Part shown: in pieces, positions 43,978-51,505 of the stretch
Layout of the letters: every line of letters begins with the position of its first letter
Numbering within the stretch: position 1 is the stretch's first letter
From: Planctomycetota bacterium
GTDB lineage: Bacteria > Planctomycetota > Phycisphaerae > UBA1845 > UTPLA1
NCBI GenBank assembly: GCA_016235815.1
Contig: JACRIM010000053.1
Span: forward strand, 1-52,567
Direction: 5' to 3'
Length of the DNA stretch: 52,567 nt
Notes under the pieces: generated by a model
Told to the model about the DNA's origin: nothing
What the model saw: the letters and a program-made list of their open reading frames with translations, nothing else
Databases searched by the model: none
Translations under genes and position numbers: made by a program

Positions 43978-45249
43978 TTACGCTCCCGTCGCCATGCGCC
44001 GCGGTGCCGCTTGTCGCATCTCGCGATGCGTGTTCCACTGTGCATCGATTCGGCCGAGCATGGCCGGCACTTCAACGCCGGTGGAAAGCAAGCTCAGCCG
44101 TGTCGCGTCGCGAACGGATTCCACCGTCACGACGTTCCGGCCGCTTCGTATCGCCGCGCGGTAGGCTTTCTGCCAAACACCATGCGTCGTGCGCAACATT
44201 CCAAGCCCGATGACGCACGCCAGGGCTTGCAGATATTCGGCCGCGTCCGACGCGAGCCGCACTTCGTTTGAATGGAAAATCGCCCGTATCTCTTCGATGC
44301 TGAAAAACGGCCGCGTCACACCGCCGCGCCCGTCGATGCCGCGAAGCAAGTCCAATTGCATCCCGACACGCGAAGCGAATTGATCGTACAAAAGATTGCC
44401 AACGCCGACGCGGACGCTCGTGAGTTTTTCAGAGACTTCCGTCGTGCCGAGCAACAGGATCGGAATGCCGCACACGTCGGCGAGATCGCGCACGAGCTCG
44501 CACGCCGAATGCTTCATGCGGTGGGCCTCATCGATAATCAGCAATCGACCGCTTCCCGTCATCCGCCGCTTGATTGCTTCGAGATTCAAAAACGTCGAAG
44601 AGCGCGGCCGCTCGCCAAGCTCGGCGAGAATCAAGTGTGACAGATACCGCGACGATCCCGCTCCCTCCTGGACGCGCACAAGGATCGACGTGGGATCGTC
44701 GCCATGAAGGGCCAGCGCCCCGGCGCTCTTCCCGCAACCGCCCGGCCCGTATCCCAGGGCGATACTCTGCCGAGCGTGTTCGCGAGCCACGCCGCGCGGC
44801 GATACGCCGGTCCGCGCGTTGCTCTTCGCGAACCTCGCGAGCGCCATGATCGTCGTGAAGACGACGTTCGCATAGAAGCCGAGCGGTCGGCCCTCTCGTC
44901 GGCGTTGCTCGTCGGTTTCGATCCACTGATTGAGTTTGCGAATGATGTCGGAGTCATCGGCACGATACTTGCCGGAAAGCACTTCGCTCACCGTGCTCGC
45001 ACCGTGCCCGATGGCCAGCGCAATCTCGGGATGACTGACCTTGTTTTGTTTGGCGTGCTCATTCGCCAAAGCCCGCACCTTGGCGCGAAGCTCAGGCGTC
45101 AGCCCGTCCTTGGGTAGCTTGATTGATTTCATCAGCTCTCGGGCCTCCATGCCCAATTGCTCGGCCACGTCGTTGCGCTCATGCGCATCGTGCGGGCCTT
45201 CCAGAACGTTCCAATTAGGGGCGTCGCTTTGATCCGGTTCGCGTTCCAT
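43978..45249 (-). CDS. MuB-type AAA+ transposition activator
   Basis: 423 residues. A helix-turn-helix near residues 60-105 (NKVSHPEIALAIGHGASTVS) precedes an AAA+ domain with Walker A GPGGCGKS (168-175), Walker B LLIIDEAH (236-243) and a sensor-1 like PILLLGTTEVSEKL. In Mu, MuB binds DNA as an ATP-dependent filament, chooses target DNA, delivers it to MuA and gives target immunity. The last 120 residues have no obvious match. It lies 8 bp after the transposase gene, as in Mu. Confidence 0.88.
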   Translation of the reverse strand: MEREPDQSDAPNWNVLEGPHDAHERNDVAEQLGMEARELMKSIKLPKDGLTPELRAKVRALANEHAKQNKVSHPEIALAIGHGASTVSEVLSGKYRADDSDIIRKLNQWIETDEQRRREGRPLGFYANVVFTTIMALARFAKSNARTGVSPRGVAREHARQSIALGYGPGGCGKSAGALALHGDDPTSILVRVQEGAGSSRYLSHLILAELGERPRSSTFLNLEAIKRRMTGSGRLLIIDEAHRMKHSACELVRDLADVCGIPILLLGTTEVSEKLTSVRVGVGNLLYDQFASRVGMQLDLLRGIDGRGGVTRPFFSIEEIRAIFHSNEVRLASDAAEYLQALACVIGLGMLRTTHGVWQKAYRAAIRSGRNVVTVESVRDATRLSLLSTGVEVPAMLGRIDAQWNTHREMRQAAPRRMATGA

Positions 45250-45257
45250 GATTCGAC

Positions 45258-47276
45258 CTAGATAAAGTCCTCAACGCTCATCCCTGAATACATGGGCGCA
45301 TCGTCCCTGAGGCGCTCATCGTCTAATACGTCCAACACGGAAAGCGGCTCATCGTCGGTGCCCGTTCGATGGGCCTTCGATACCACGTCGGACGGCGCTT
45401 TCCCGGCCGTCGCGATGGCATCCTCCATTGCCGGTCTGACGCGCAATTGCGACGGCGGAATAACCGGCTCGGGCGCTTCGCCGCGCGACGCGCGAATCCC
45501 TGCGAGTCGAAGCGTCAGCAATTGCTCGGGCGTCGTCGTCGCCAGTGCGGCCTTTGCCTTGCGCACGTCCTCGCGATACGGCGTCAGCAACTTGCGCCGC
45601 TCGCGATGTTGCTCTTTGACCTGTTGCAACGTGAGCCCGCGAATCGACAGGCATTCGATTTTGAACAACGGTTCCCGATCCAAGCCGCACACCATCGCCC
45701 GGCTTGCATCGTCCGGCTGAATCGCCAGCAATACCGATTGTCCCTGCATGGCGACGAGCCGCGCGTCGCCGTTGCCATACCACCGGCCGTCCAGGCGAAC
45801 ACCGTCACGGCGCACGAGGCGCGGGCCGATGAATTCGCAAAACAGATGTTCGAGCACCGTCTCGGATTCGAGCCTGATCGGCTCGGCGCGGAAAGCGTCC
45901 ATCGCTTCCAGCGGCGTCTTGCCGAAGAGATCGACGGCGCTGTGTGGCGTTTCGTGATAAACGTCAATCCACTTGGCAAGTGCCGATTCGACAGAGTCCA
46001 GTGTCGGGAGTTTTTCGAGATTGGCTTTGATGTATCGCGCCCGATCCTCATGGCGCTCACTCGGGCATCCGCCCCAAAACGTGTCAAAGAGCTTGTCGAA
46101 AGAATCTTTGAAACCACCAAAAAACGATTCAATGGGTTTCGCGTAGGGCGTGTACGGCGCGACGCGGCGAACCTCAATCCCGAGATCGTCCAGAATTCCG
46201 CCGATGCGAGCGCCGTCGAAGTCGCGATACTCGCCATGTCGCGCCGCCTTGCGGTAATCCTCGCCCCAGTCTGTGCGAAGGATGCGAGGCTTTCCGTAGG
46301 TTCCGAACGCGCGCTTCAACGCCCCTAGAATCGTTTGGCTATTCGCGTGCGCGGCGAGCACCCACCCAACGATGACACGCGATCGCATGTCCATCCAAAC
46401 GGTCCATTTCAATCGGACCGCCCGCCATCCGCGCGCCGTCAGGATGCGGCACCAAATATCCAGCGTCCGCTCGTCGCCGACGTATTCATCCCCGGCCGCG
46501 ATGGATTCAAAGTCTCGCTGCATTTTGGGAATACATTCGGCCTTTGCGGATCGCGGGCCGCTGTTCGCAAGTCGGCGGGTAATGGCGGGAAGCAATGGCC
46601 GCAACTCACAGCGCACGATCGAATATGAAGGCACGGCCCATGCCGGATCGCCGCGATGCTCGCGAGCGGCTTCCCCTTTCACAATCTCCATTGCAGCCTT
46701 GGTCGACAAGTCGCGTGCGAGAATCAGGTTTTTTATTGCATTCAGCGCCTCGGCTCCGACATGAACGCTCTGCCCCCGGCCGCGCTTGGTGTATTGTGGA
46801 ATCAGTGCGACGATTCCGTCGTCACGATACGCCTTACCCCATGCGTAAAGCGTCGAACGCGAAAACGATCCGCCGACCGCCTTGGCGAGCGATTCATCAC
46901 TCAGTACGGACGCGGCGAATCGCTCGAAGGCGACGCTCGCGTTCGGTTGTTTCGGGAACTCACCCCAACGTTGCCAGCATTGCTTGCGGGCCTTCGCCTC
47001 TTCGATATCCTCGCAGCGCGTTCCGTCTGTCACCGCCTGAGCGAGCCCTTCCAAGTCACGGCGATTCAACGCCGAAGTAGTTTGGAATCGCGAGTCCGCC
47101 GCAATACGAATTCGCCATTCGCCATTGACAAAGCGGGCAAGCCCACGCGGTCTAAATTCCGTTCGACACCGCCCCTGCATGCGCCGCTTTCTGACGCCAG
47201 TGAGCGCGCACGCTTCGGCGACGGAGATTTCGTCAGCCAGGAGCGGAGAAGAATGTGTCACGGCAACGGCATTCAC
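45258..47276 (-). CDS. MuA-type DDE transposase
   Basis: 672 residues. The N-terminal part has winged-helix/HTH end-binding segments (ISVAEACALTGVRKRRMQGR, SFSRSTLYAWGKAYRDDG). The RNase H-like core carries Asp268 (YVGDERTLDIW), Asp336 (ILRTDWGEDY) and Glu383 (YAKPIESFF). A beta-barrel like Mu transposase C-terminal region follows (LVRRDGVRLDGRWYGNGDAR), then a basic helical stretch. It cuts and joins element ends to target DNA, which fits the 5-bp duplication seen here. It overlaps the upstream gene by ATGA and is followed by the MuB-type gene. Confidence 0.93.
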   Translation of the reverse strand: MNAVAVTHSSPLLADEISVAEACALTGVRKRRMQGRCRTEFRPRGLARFVNGEWRIRIAADSRFQTTSALNRRDLEGLAQAVTDGTRCEDIEEAKARKQCWQRWGEFPKQPNASVAFERFAASVLSDESLAKAVGGSFSRSTLYAWGKAYRDDGIVALIPQYTKRGRGQSVHVGAEALNAIKNLILARDLSTKAAMEIVKGEAAREHRGDPAWAVPSYSIVRCELRPLLPAITRRLANSGPRSAKAECIPKMQRDFESIAAGDEYVGDERTLDIWCRILTARGWRAVRLKWTVWMDMRSRVIVGWVLAAHANSQTILGALKRAFGTYGKPRILRTDWGEDYRKAARHGEYRDFDGARIGGILDDLGIEVRRVAPYTPYAKPIESFFGGFKDSFDKLFDTFWGGCPSERHEDRARYIKANLEKLPTLDSVESALAKWIDVYHETPHSAVDLFGKTPLEAMDAFRAEPIRLESETVLEHLFCEFIGPRLVRRDGVRLDGRWYGNGDARLVAMQGQSVLLAIQPDDASRAMVCGLDREPLFKIECLSIRGLTLQQVKEQHRERRKLLTPYREDVRKAKAALATTTPEQLLTLRLAGIRASRGEAPEPVIPPSQLRVRPAMEDAIATAGKAPSDVVSKAHRTGTDDEPLSVLDVLDDERLRDDAPMYSGMSVEDFI

Positions 47277-47698
47277 GATGCGGCCTCCGACGCAGCCCCA
47301 TCGGCATTGGGCGAGAGTCCGGAAGCCAGCGCCGCCATACGCGCCGTAACACGTTGCACGCTCTTCCCCGTGAGAATCATCGACAGGCCCATAAGGAACG
47401 CCTGCGCCGTTAGATCAATCCAATCCCCTCGCACACGGCCGCGCCCCCGCCGAATCAAGACGCCGCGCTTTTTGCGACGCGCGGAGACGTAGCGCCCGAC
47501 GGTATTCGACATCATCGGGAATCCAGATTGTGACAACTTCGCGGTGATTTCGGTTGCCGAAAGAAGCGTTTCGTCGGCAAGTCGATGTAGCTCGGCCCGC
47601 CCATCTGCCGGAAGCGTTTGGGGTGTGTACTCGGCCTTCGGTCGACGCCCGCGCCGTGCTTTCACCGTTGCAGGAGTTGTCTTTTTTTGTTTTGCCAT
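47273..47698 (-). CDS. Small DNA-binding protein upstream of the transposase
   Basis: 141 residues. A very basic N-terminus (KARRGRRPK) is followed by LPADGRAELHRLADETLLSA, TEITAKLSQSG and SNTVGRYVSARRKKRG, which looks like a helix-turn-helix and weakly resembles DUF3486-type Mu-like phage proteins. A hydrophobic helix (LTAQAFLMGLSMILTG) follows. Its stop overlaps the transposase ATG. GGGGCAAAGCT lies before the start, and a strong hairpin sits 27 bp upstream. Confidence 0.7.
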   Translation of the reverse strand: MAKQKKTTPATVKARRGRRPKAEYTPQTLPADGRAELHRLADETLLSATEITAKLSQSGFPMMSNTVGRYVSARRKKRGVLIRRGRGRVRGDWIDLTAQAFLMGLSMILTGKSVQRVTARMAALASGLSPNADGAASEAAS

Positions 47699-47724
47699 AG
47701 CTTTGCCCCGAGTCTTTCAAAAGT

Positions 47725-47774
47725 GCCCTGGCCGGTTGTGCTGCTCAGGGCAGAGCGGCGCTCCCGGCCAGGGC
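47725..47774 (-). promoter_or_regulatory. 11-bp inverted repeat hairpin in the leader of the 141-residue gene
   Basis: GCCCTGGCCGG (47725-47735) and CCGGCCAGGGC (47764-47774) are perfect arms around 28 bases, which contain a nested GCTC/GAGC stem. It ends 27 bp before the downstream start codon. No T-run follows, so it is more likely an operator, attenuator or RNA-binding site than a terminator. The rest of 47,699-47,952 shows no convincing gene. Confidence 0.6.
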
Positions 47775-47952
47775 GGAATTTCATGGCTGCGTACTCATCT
47801 TCAGTCGGCCTGCCTATCACATCTGGCAATGCTCTCGACCGCAGCCATCCGCGCGAAAACACTCCGCGCGGCGGCGCGATTGCGATCATCGCCCGCGTGT
47901 CGCGGGAGACTGGATCGATCGCAATGAGCGCGCCTTTTCATGCTGTTCACCA

Positions 47953-48189
47953 TCACGCCGCCGTCGAAGCGGCGGGTTCATTTTCCGATTTCACAAGTTC
48001 GACGAGTTCGGCTCCCAGCGCCTTGGCGATTGCACGAGCCACGCGAACGCCGACCGGCCGACCGGCGAAGGCGTTGACGATGCTCTGCGTGGATATCCCG
48101 GCCTTTCTGCCGAGCTCACCACGGAGAAGACCCGCAAGCGCGGTTCGCCGCGATAGCACGGTCGGGTTGAAAATCAGTGCGTCGGACAT
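47953..48189 (-). CDS. Ner-like helix-turn-helix regulator
   Basis: 78 residues from the ATG at 48189. The segment LAGLLRGELGRKAGISTQSI followed by VNAFAGRPVGVRVARAIAKALG is an XRE-type helix-turn-helix, and the short length and place as first leftward gene match Ner of Mu-like phages, which damps early transcription. It faces the XRE repressor gene across the divergent control region; one AGCCAAACCCT motif overlaps its ribosome site. Confidence 0.82.
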   Translation of the reverse strand: MSDALIFNPTVLSRRTALAGLLRGELGRKAGISTQSIVNAFAGRPVGVRVARAIAKALGAELVELVKSENEPAASTAA

Positions 48190-48242
48190 AGCCAAACCCT
48201 GTCAATTCGATCCATACAAGAATCAACCAACAGCCAAACTCT
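48190..48242. promoter_or_regulatory. Paired operator-like repeats AGCCAAACYCT
   Basis: AGCCAAACCCT at 48190-48200 and AGCCAAACTCT at 48232-48242. The second overlaps the -10 box of the leftward promoter and the first the ribosome site of the Ner-like gene, suitable places for repression. Confidence 0.5.
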
Positions 48243-48266
48243 AGTGGGACTGGAATTAGGGGTCAA
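48238..48266 (-). promoter_or_regulatory. Leftward early promoter
   Basis: On the minus strand TTGACC (48266-48261) and TAGAGT (48243-48238) are separated by 17 bp. The transcript would start near 48,231, about 42 bases before the Ner-like gene, and drive transposase and MuB-type genes. Confidence 0.6.
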
Positions 48267-48296
48267 GACAAATTCCCGTCCTGATAGAATTATTTT

Positions 48297-48326
48297 TTGA
48301 CTGGCACCATGCTTGACTCTTATGCT
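48297..48326 (+). promoter_or_regulatory. Rightward repressor promoter
   Basis: TTGACT (48297-48302) and TATGCT (48321-48326) with an 18-bp spacer. The expected start, about 48,333, falls on the ATG at 48334, so the repressor mRNA may be leaderless. Confidence 0.55.
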
Positions 48327-48333
48327 CATTCTG

Positions 48334-49623
48334 ATGCGACGGAAGCGGACAGTATTGAGTAGGGGGGAAAGGGTCCGCGAATTGAGGAAAAAACGCGGGA
48401 TTACACAGGGCCAACTTGCCAAGGAATGTGGGGTTCACCTGAGTTTTATTAGCGCCGTCGAGCGCGGAGAATCCGCCCCTGGCAGAGACGTCTTATTCCG
48501 AATAGCGACAACTCTTAGCGTATCTCCGCAGTTTATTGAGTCCGGCGAGCTTGGCGATGACGATCGCGCGCGAATTGCTCGTTTTGAATTGTGGCCTGAG
48601 CTCGTGTACCTCGTTGCGAATCAATTCATCGTTCCAAGACGATTGCCACTGGCCAAGGTCATTCCCGATCAACCGCAGATACAAGAAGCCGTTCGCGTCG
48701 CATGGCAATCGCGTCACTTTTGCGAGTATTGGTCGTGGGCAACCTCTCGTGACGGGCGCAAAGTCGCAGACGGTCTTGCTGGGCACGGAGCGATAGAATC
48801 GCTGATTGACGGTGCGATTCAATCAGGCATTTCTCAGTCTGGAAATACGGGATGGATTGAACTAGCAAATAGAACTTTGGCCGCTCCGACAACCGAAAAA
48901 AACACCCATTCATCTGCGGTCGGATATCATATCCCCTATCAGCCAAGCCGGTGTTTTGAATTCGACATCGAAACCTGTGCGAACCTTCGCAATGCAATCC
49001 CGGCCTTCCTACACCGCGCCGGGAAATACGCAAGCAACATACTGAGCCGCTCGTTCATTGAAAAAGCATTCCCGTCGTTTTTCTGGTCGGCGTCTCGACT
49101 TTGGGGAGATAGACGCATGGCCGGTTGGATTTGGTATTTGAACATGCCATTCGACCTGTTTGGTCCGCTCGCCAGGCTTGCACGATCCTACGACGACGTT
49201 GAAAAGTTTAAGGCGGCCGGTTCGCGTTTACTCGACCAATCGACTATCGAAGATCGAGACGTGTTTCTCGGCTTATTTGACGATGTGATTGCCGAGCCTG
49301 GTCGTTACAACGCTGAGTTTGGAGAGCACCCCTTGAATTGTGGCAACATCATGGGCATGGGTCCGAGCGTCGGCGGATTCTGGCCGGTTGATGAGAGACG
49401 ATTAAACCGTACTTCACGGTCCGACTCACAGCGCCTTGAATTCATTCATAAACTAGGAAGCCCCCGAGATCGGAGCGAGTTGTCGGAGTTTCTGAAAGCC
49501 AAAGCCGACGCGATTGCACCGCATAGCATTGATGAAGACGGGAATCTTTGGGACATTAAGCCCGGAGAGCAACGTCCCGAACACCCCCGCTTCAACGAAT
49601 CACCGCCTGAGGCGCTTCCATGA
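48334..49623 (+). CDS. XRE-family repressor with large unknown C-terminal region
   Basis: 429 residues from the ATG at 48334; a TTG at 48355 with GGAAG upstream is the alternative. The N-terminal 70 residues are an XRE helix-turn-helix (RVRELRKKRGITQGQLAKEC, VHLSFISAVERGESAPGRDV). The remaining ~340 residues are not a peptidase S24 domain or any family I know; they include a hydrophobic helix (IWYLNMPFDLFGPLARL) and conserved-looking FWPVDERR. By place it is the element's repressor. It is about twice the length of Mu c. It overlaps the next gene by ATGA. Confidence 0.8.
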   Translation: MRRKRTVLSRGERVRELRKKRGITQGQLAKECGVHLSFISAVERGESAPGRDVLFRIATTLSVSPQFIESGELGDDDRARIARFELWPELVYLVANQFIVPRRLPLAKVIPDQPQIQEAVRVAWQSRHFCEYWSWATSRDGRKVADGLAGHGAIESLIDGAIQSGISQSGNTGWIELANRTLAAPTTEKNTHSSAVGYHIPYQPSRCFEFDIETCANLRNAIPAFLHRAGKYASNILSRSFIEKAFPSFFWSASRLWGDRRMAGWIWYLNMPFDLFGPLARLARSYDDVEKFKAAGSRLLDQSTIEDRDVFLGLFDDVIAEPGRYNAEFGEHPLNCGNIMGMGPSVGGFWPVDERRLNRTSRSDSQRLEFIHKLGSPRDRSELSEFLKAKADAIAPHSIDEDGNLWDIKPGEQRPEHPRFNESPPEALP

Positions 49624-49982
49624 GTGAGCCACGGCCATACCCCGCAACCCGAACTATCGTCGTGGTTTTACAGGTAATTGGGGCGATTGTGGCGGTCCTT
49701 TCCGGCATCGTTGCTGGCTTCATGGTCCAGCCGCTCATAGCTCCGAATTGTTCGCCTGGACAGGCAACGGGACTGAGCTTCGGCGTCGGTGCCATCGTCG
49801 CGGCGCTCATACTCTTACCGTTCCAGTTTTTTGCGGAAGCCCTCGCAATCGGCCGCGATATCGCGGTCAACGTCGCCAAGCTCGCCGAACGCAAGGAACC
49901 GCCCGCTCGTCCTCCAGCGCCGCACGACCCGGAAACCGAAGCGGCCCTTCACCGCTTGACGCAATCCGCAAAGGTCGATTGA
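49620..49982 (+). CDS. Two-helix membrane protein
   Basis: 120 residues, coupled by ATGA to the repressor gene. Two membrane helices (TIVVVLQVIGAIVAVLSGIV, LSFGVGAIVAALILLPFQFF) are followed by a cytoplasmic tail (EALAIGRDIAVNVAKLAERK). No family recognised. Co-expression with the repressor suggests a function active in the dormant state, such as exclusion, but this is inference. Confidence 0.75.
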   Translation: MSEPRPYPATRTIVVVLQVIGAIVAVLSGIVAGFMVQPLIAPNCSPGQATGLSFGVGAIVAALILLPFQFFAEALAIGRDIAVNVAKLAERKEPPARPPAPHDPETEAALHRLTQSAKVD

Positions 49983-50078
49983 CCGGGCAGCCGGTTTCGA
50001 TGCGACTTTCGCCCATGCCCACCTCTACTATTCCATCGACCCGGATCGGAGTAAACCGACCCTCGAAGGGAATAGCCG

Positions 50079-50423
50079 ATGCCCCTTGCAATCACAATTG
50101 AATTGGTGGGCGATGCTGCCCGACTCTCACAGAGAGAGAGCACCACGCCCAACTCAAAAACGCACGTCGTCGTCATCCCCCCGGCGAGCGCGGCAGCGGT
50201 GAAAGCATGGTTCGTTACCCCGGCCGCGTCCACCACGGTTTCCGATGTAGCGCTCGAATGCCTGGACTGCGGCGTCCGCGTCATGCAGACGGTCTATATC
50301 GATGGCCGCTGCGAAAAACGTCCGATCATTCTGACGCCCGCGCAGTTCACAACGATCAAGGCATGGATGGCCCTTTGGGGAACTACGACGGCCCCCGAGA
50401 GCCCGCTCGTCGTCAATCCGTAG
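50079..50423 (+). CDS. Hypothetical protein, element rightward operon
   Basis: 114 residues, GGG six to eight bases before the ATG. Beta-strand content is likely (HVVVIPPASAAAVKAWFVTP, RPIILTPAQFTTIKAWMALW): the two segments share (V/I)IxP(A)..xxxKAW and may be an internal duplication. A CLDCG pair lies between them. Not recognised. Confidence 0.65.
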   Translation: MPLAITIELVGDAARLSQRESTTPNSKTHVVVIPPASAAAVKAWFVTPAASTTVSDVALECLDCGVRVMQTVYIDGRCEKRPIILTPAQFTTIKAWMALWGTTTAPESPLVVNP

Positions 50424-50458
50424 CGAGCGAATCGGTACGCGCAAAGAGAGTAGGCAAC

Positions 50459-50629
50459 ATGATCGAAATCGAAAAGACGGAAGACGGCGACGTGAAGCTC
50501 CGCGAAACCGTCGAAGGCAAGTTCAACGAAGTGACCGTAACGCCCCAGCACCTTGATATCGTCGCCGACGCATTCGGGCGAATGGTCAAACCCGACAGCC
50601 CGGCCAGCAAGATTCAGGTTGGAAACTGA
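50459..50629 (+). CDS. Small acidic protein, element rightward operon
   Basis: 56 residues from the ATG at 50459, with AGAGAG upstream. Pattern MIEIEKTEDGDVKLRETVEG then VTVTPQHLDIVADAFGRMVK. No family recognised. It lies between two unknown genes of the same direction. Confidence 0.6.
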   Translation: MIEIEKTEDGDVKLRETVEGKFNEVTVTPQHLDIVADAFGRMVKPDSPASKIQVGN

Positions 50630-50638
50630 CGCGCAGCG

Positions 50639-51136
50639 ATGAACCAAGCAACCGCGACAACCGACACAGACGCCCGCCCGATCCGGCTTCGTAAGGCACG
50701 CGGTCCAGGTGGAGTGAACTACGACTTCGGCCGGTTTATCGAACACGGCGAAGAGCTCGAAGCGCCGGTAGAGCTCGCCGCCCGTTGCATCATGGGCCAT
50801 GAGTTTGAGCTCATGGACGAAGCCGACCGCCCGCGTGTCGACGCCGCCCTCCGCGTGTTGACCGGCGACGCTCCAACGGCCGATGCGACGCCAACAGGTC
50901 AAAGCGACGCGCCGCCCCTGGCCGATCCCGACGCGATCACCCAGGTAGAAGCGCCGACCGGCGAGACAGCCGCCGACGCGATCCCGGACGAGCCGCTCTC
51001 TATCAGTAATGATGATGCGCCGTCGCCGACCGCCCCGGCCGATGACACCCCGGCCGAGTCCAACGATCCCGACGATTCCACTGATCCGAGCGAACCGCAA
51101 CCCCTCGACCCATCGGAGCGCCACTCGACCCGATGA
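50639..51136 (+). CDS. Protein with acidic disordered tail, element rightward operon
   Basis: 165 residues. The first ~75 (RPIRLRKARGPGGVNYDFGR, ELAARCIMGHEFELMDEADR) look folded; the rest is a low-complexity Asp/Ala/Pro/Thr tail (SNDDAPSPTAPADDTPAESN) that is probably disordered and strongly acidic. Not recognised. An acidic DNA-mimic or interaction role is conceivable but not shown. Confidence 0.65.
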   Translation: MNQATATTDTDARPIRLRKARGPGGVNYDFGRFIEHGEELEAPVELAARCIMGHEFELMDEADRPRVDAALRVLTGDAPTADATPTGQSDAPPLADPDAITQVEAPTGETAADAIPDEPLSISNDDAPSPTAPADDTPAESNDPDDSTDPSEPQPLDPSERHSTR

Positions 51137-51251
51137 CCCGACCCGACACCATGCTCCGACCGGCCCCGATCCCGACCGCCCGGCAACCCGCCGCCCGGTT
51201 CGATCCCCCCTCGAAGCCGACTCGACCCGCCATCAGCCAAGCCCCCGACCG

Positions 51252-51470
51252 TTTTGGACGATTTGACCCACTTCGGACAAAAACTGAGTGCGCAATGCGC
51301 TGCGCTTTGGACAATCCGAACCGCGTTTTTAGAGCGCCATGCGGGTTAGGGGGGAGAAAATTGTCCGAAACCGCCCTTTTGTCCAGCTTTTTCTACAAAT
51401 GCGTTCTAGCGTCTAACTGACGCTCCCGCCTAGACTTACGCAAAATCGCCCTTTTTTTTATTGTCCAGTT
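51252..51470. repeat. Cluster of TGGACAA-type sites in the right end of the element
   Basis: Six copies of (T/C)(T/G)GGAC(A/G)A: plus strand at 51252 (TTTTGGACGATTT), 51271 (CTTCGGACAAAAA) and 51305 (CTTTGGACAATCC); minus strand at 51360-51370 (TTTCGGACAAT), 51379-51388 (GCTGGACAAA) and 51460-51470 (AACTGGACAAT). The last merges with the terminal repeat, and related motifs follow the left terminus. They are probably transposase-binding sites, as in Mu and Tn7 ends. 51,137-51,463 otherwise holds no gene I trust. Confidence 0.65.
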
Positions 51471-51487
51471 ATTTCAGGTGCGCCTCA
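51464..51487 (-). repeat. Right terminal inverted repeat
   Basis: 24 bp; read inward on the minus strand it begins TGAGGCGCACC and ends TAACTGGA. It is directly followed outside by the GTCGA duplication. Confidence 0.92.
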
Positions 51488-51492
51488 GTCGA
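51488..51492. repeat. Target-site duplication, right copy (GTCGA)
   Basis: Identical to 36,518-36,522. Together they show that the element inserted as a unit and that neither end has since been lost. Confidence 0.93.
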
Positions 51493-51505
51493 TCTGTGAA
51501 AAACT

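Larger units (their letters stand above)
36523..51487. mobile_element. Complete Mu-type transposable element, 14,965 bp
   Basis: Bounded by imperfect 24-bp inverted repeats with TG...CA ends and by a perfect GTCGA target duplication. It encodes a MuA-type transposase, MuB-type ATPase, Ner-like and XRE-type regulators, a tail assembly chaperone with frameshift product, tape measure protein, sigma factor, GemA-like protein, an orphan MutS domain-I protein and several unknowns. Genes are tightly packed, often overlapping by ATGA, and I see no frame breaks, so the element looks intact and recent. It is less than half the size of phage Mu, and no head, portal, terminase, tail tube or baseplate gene is recognisable. 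It lies in the intergenic region after the TolC-like gene. Confidence 0.93.

Noticed and set aside
47662-47889. 75-codon leftward ORF across the 11-bp hairpin
   Set aside because: No ribosome site, overlaps the next gene, and the hairpin accounts for part of its sequence.
51133-51420. 95-codon rightward ORF overlapping the stop of the 50,639 gene by ATGA
   Set aside because: Mostly Pro/Arg/Thr and lies across the transposase-site array, whose repeats explain its sequence; it could still be a short coupled peptide.
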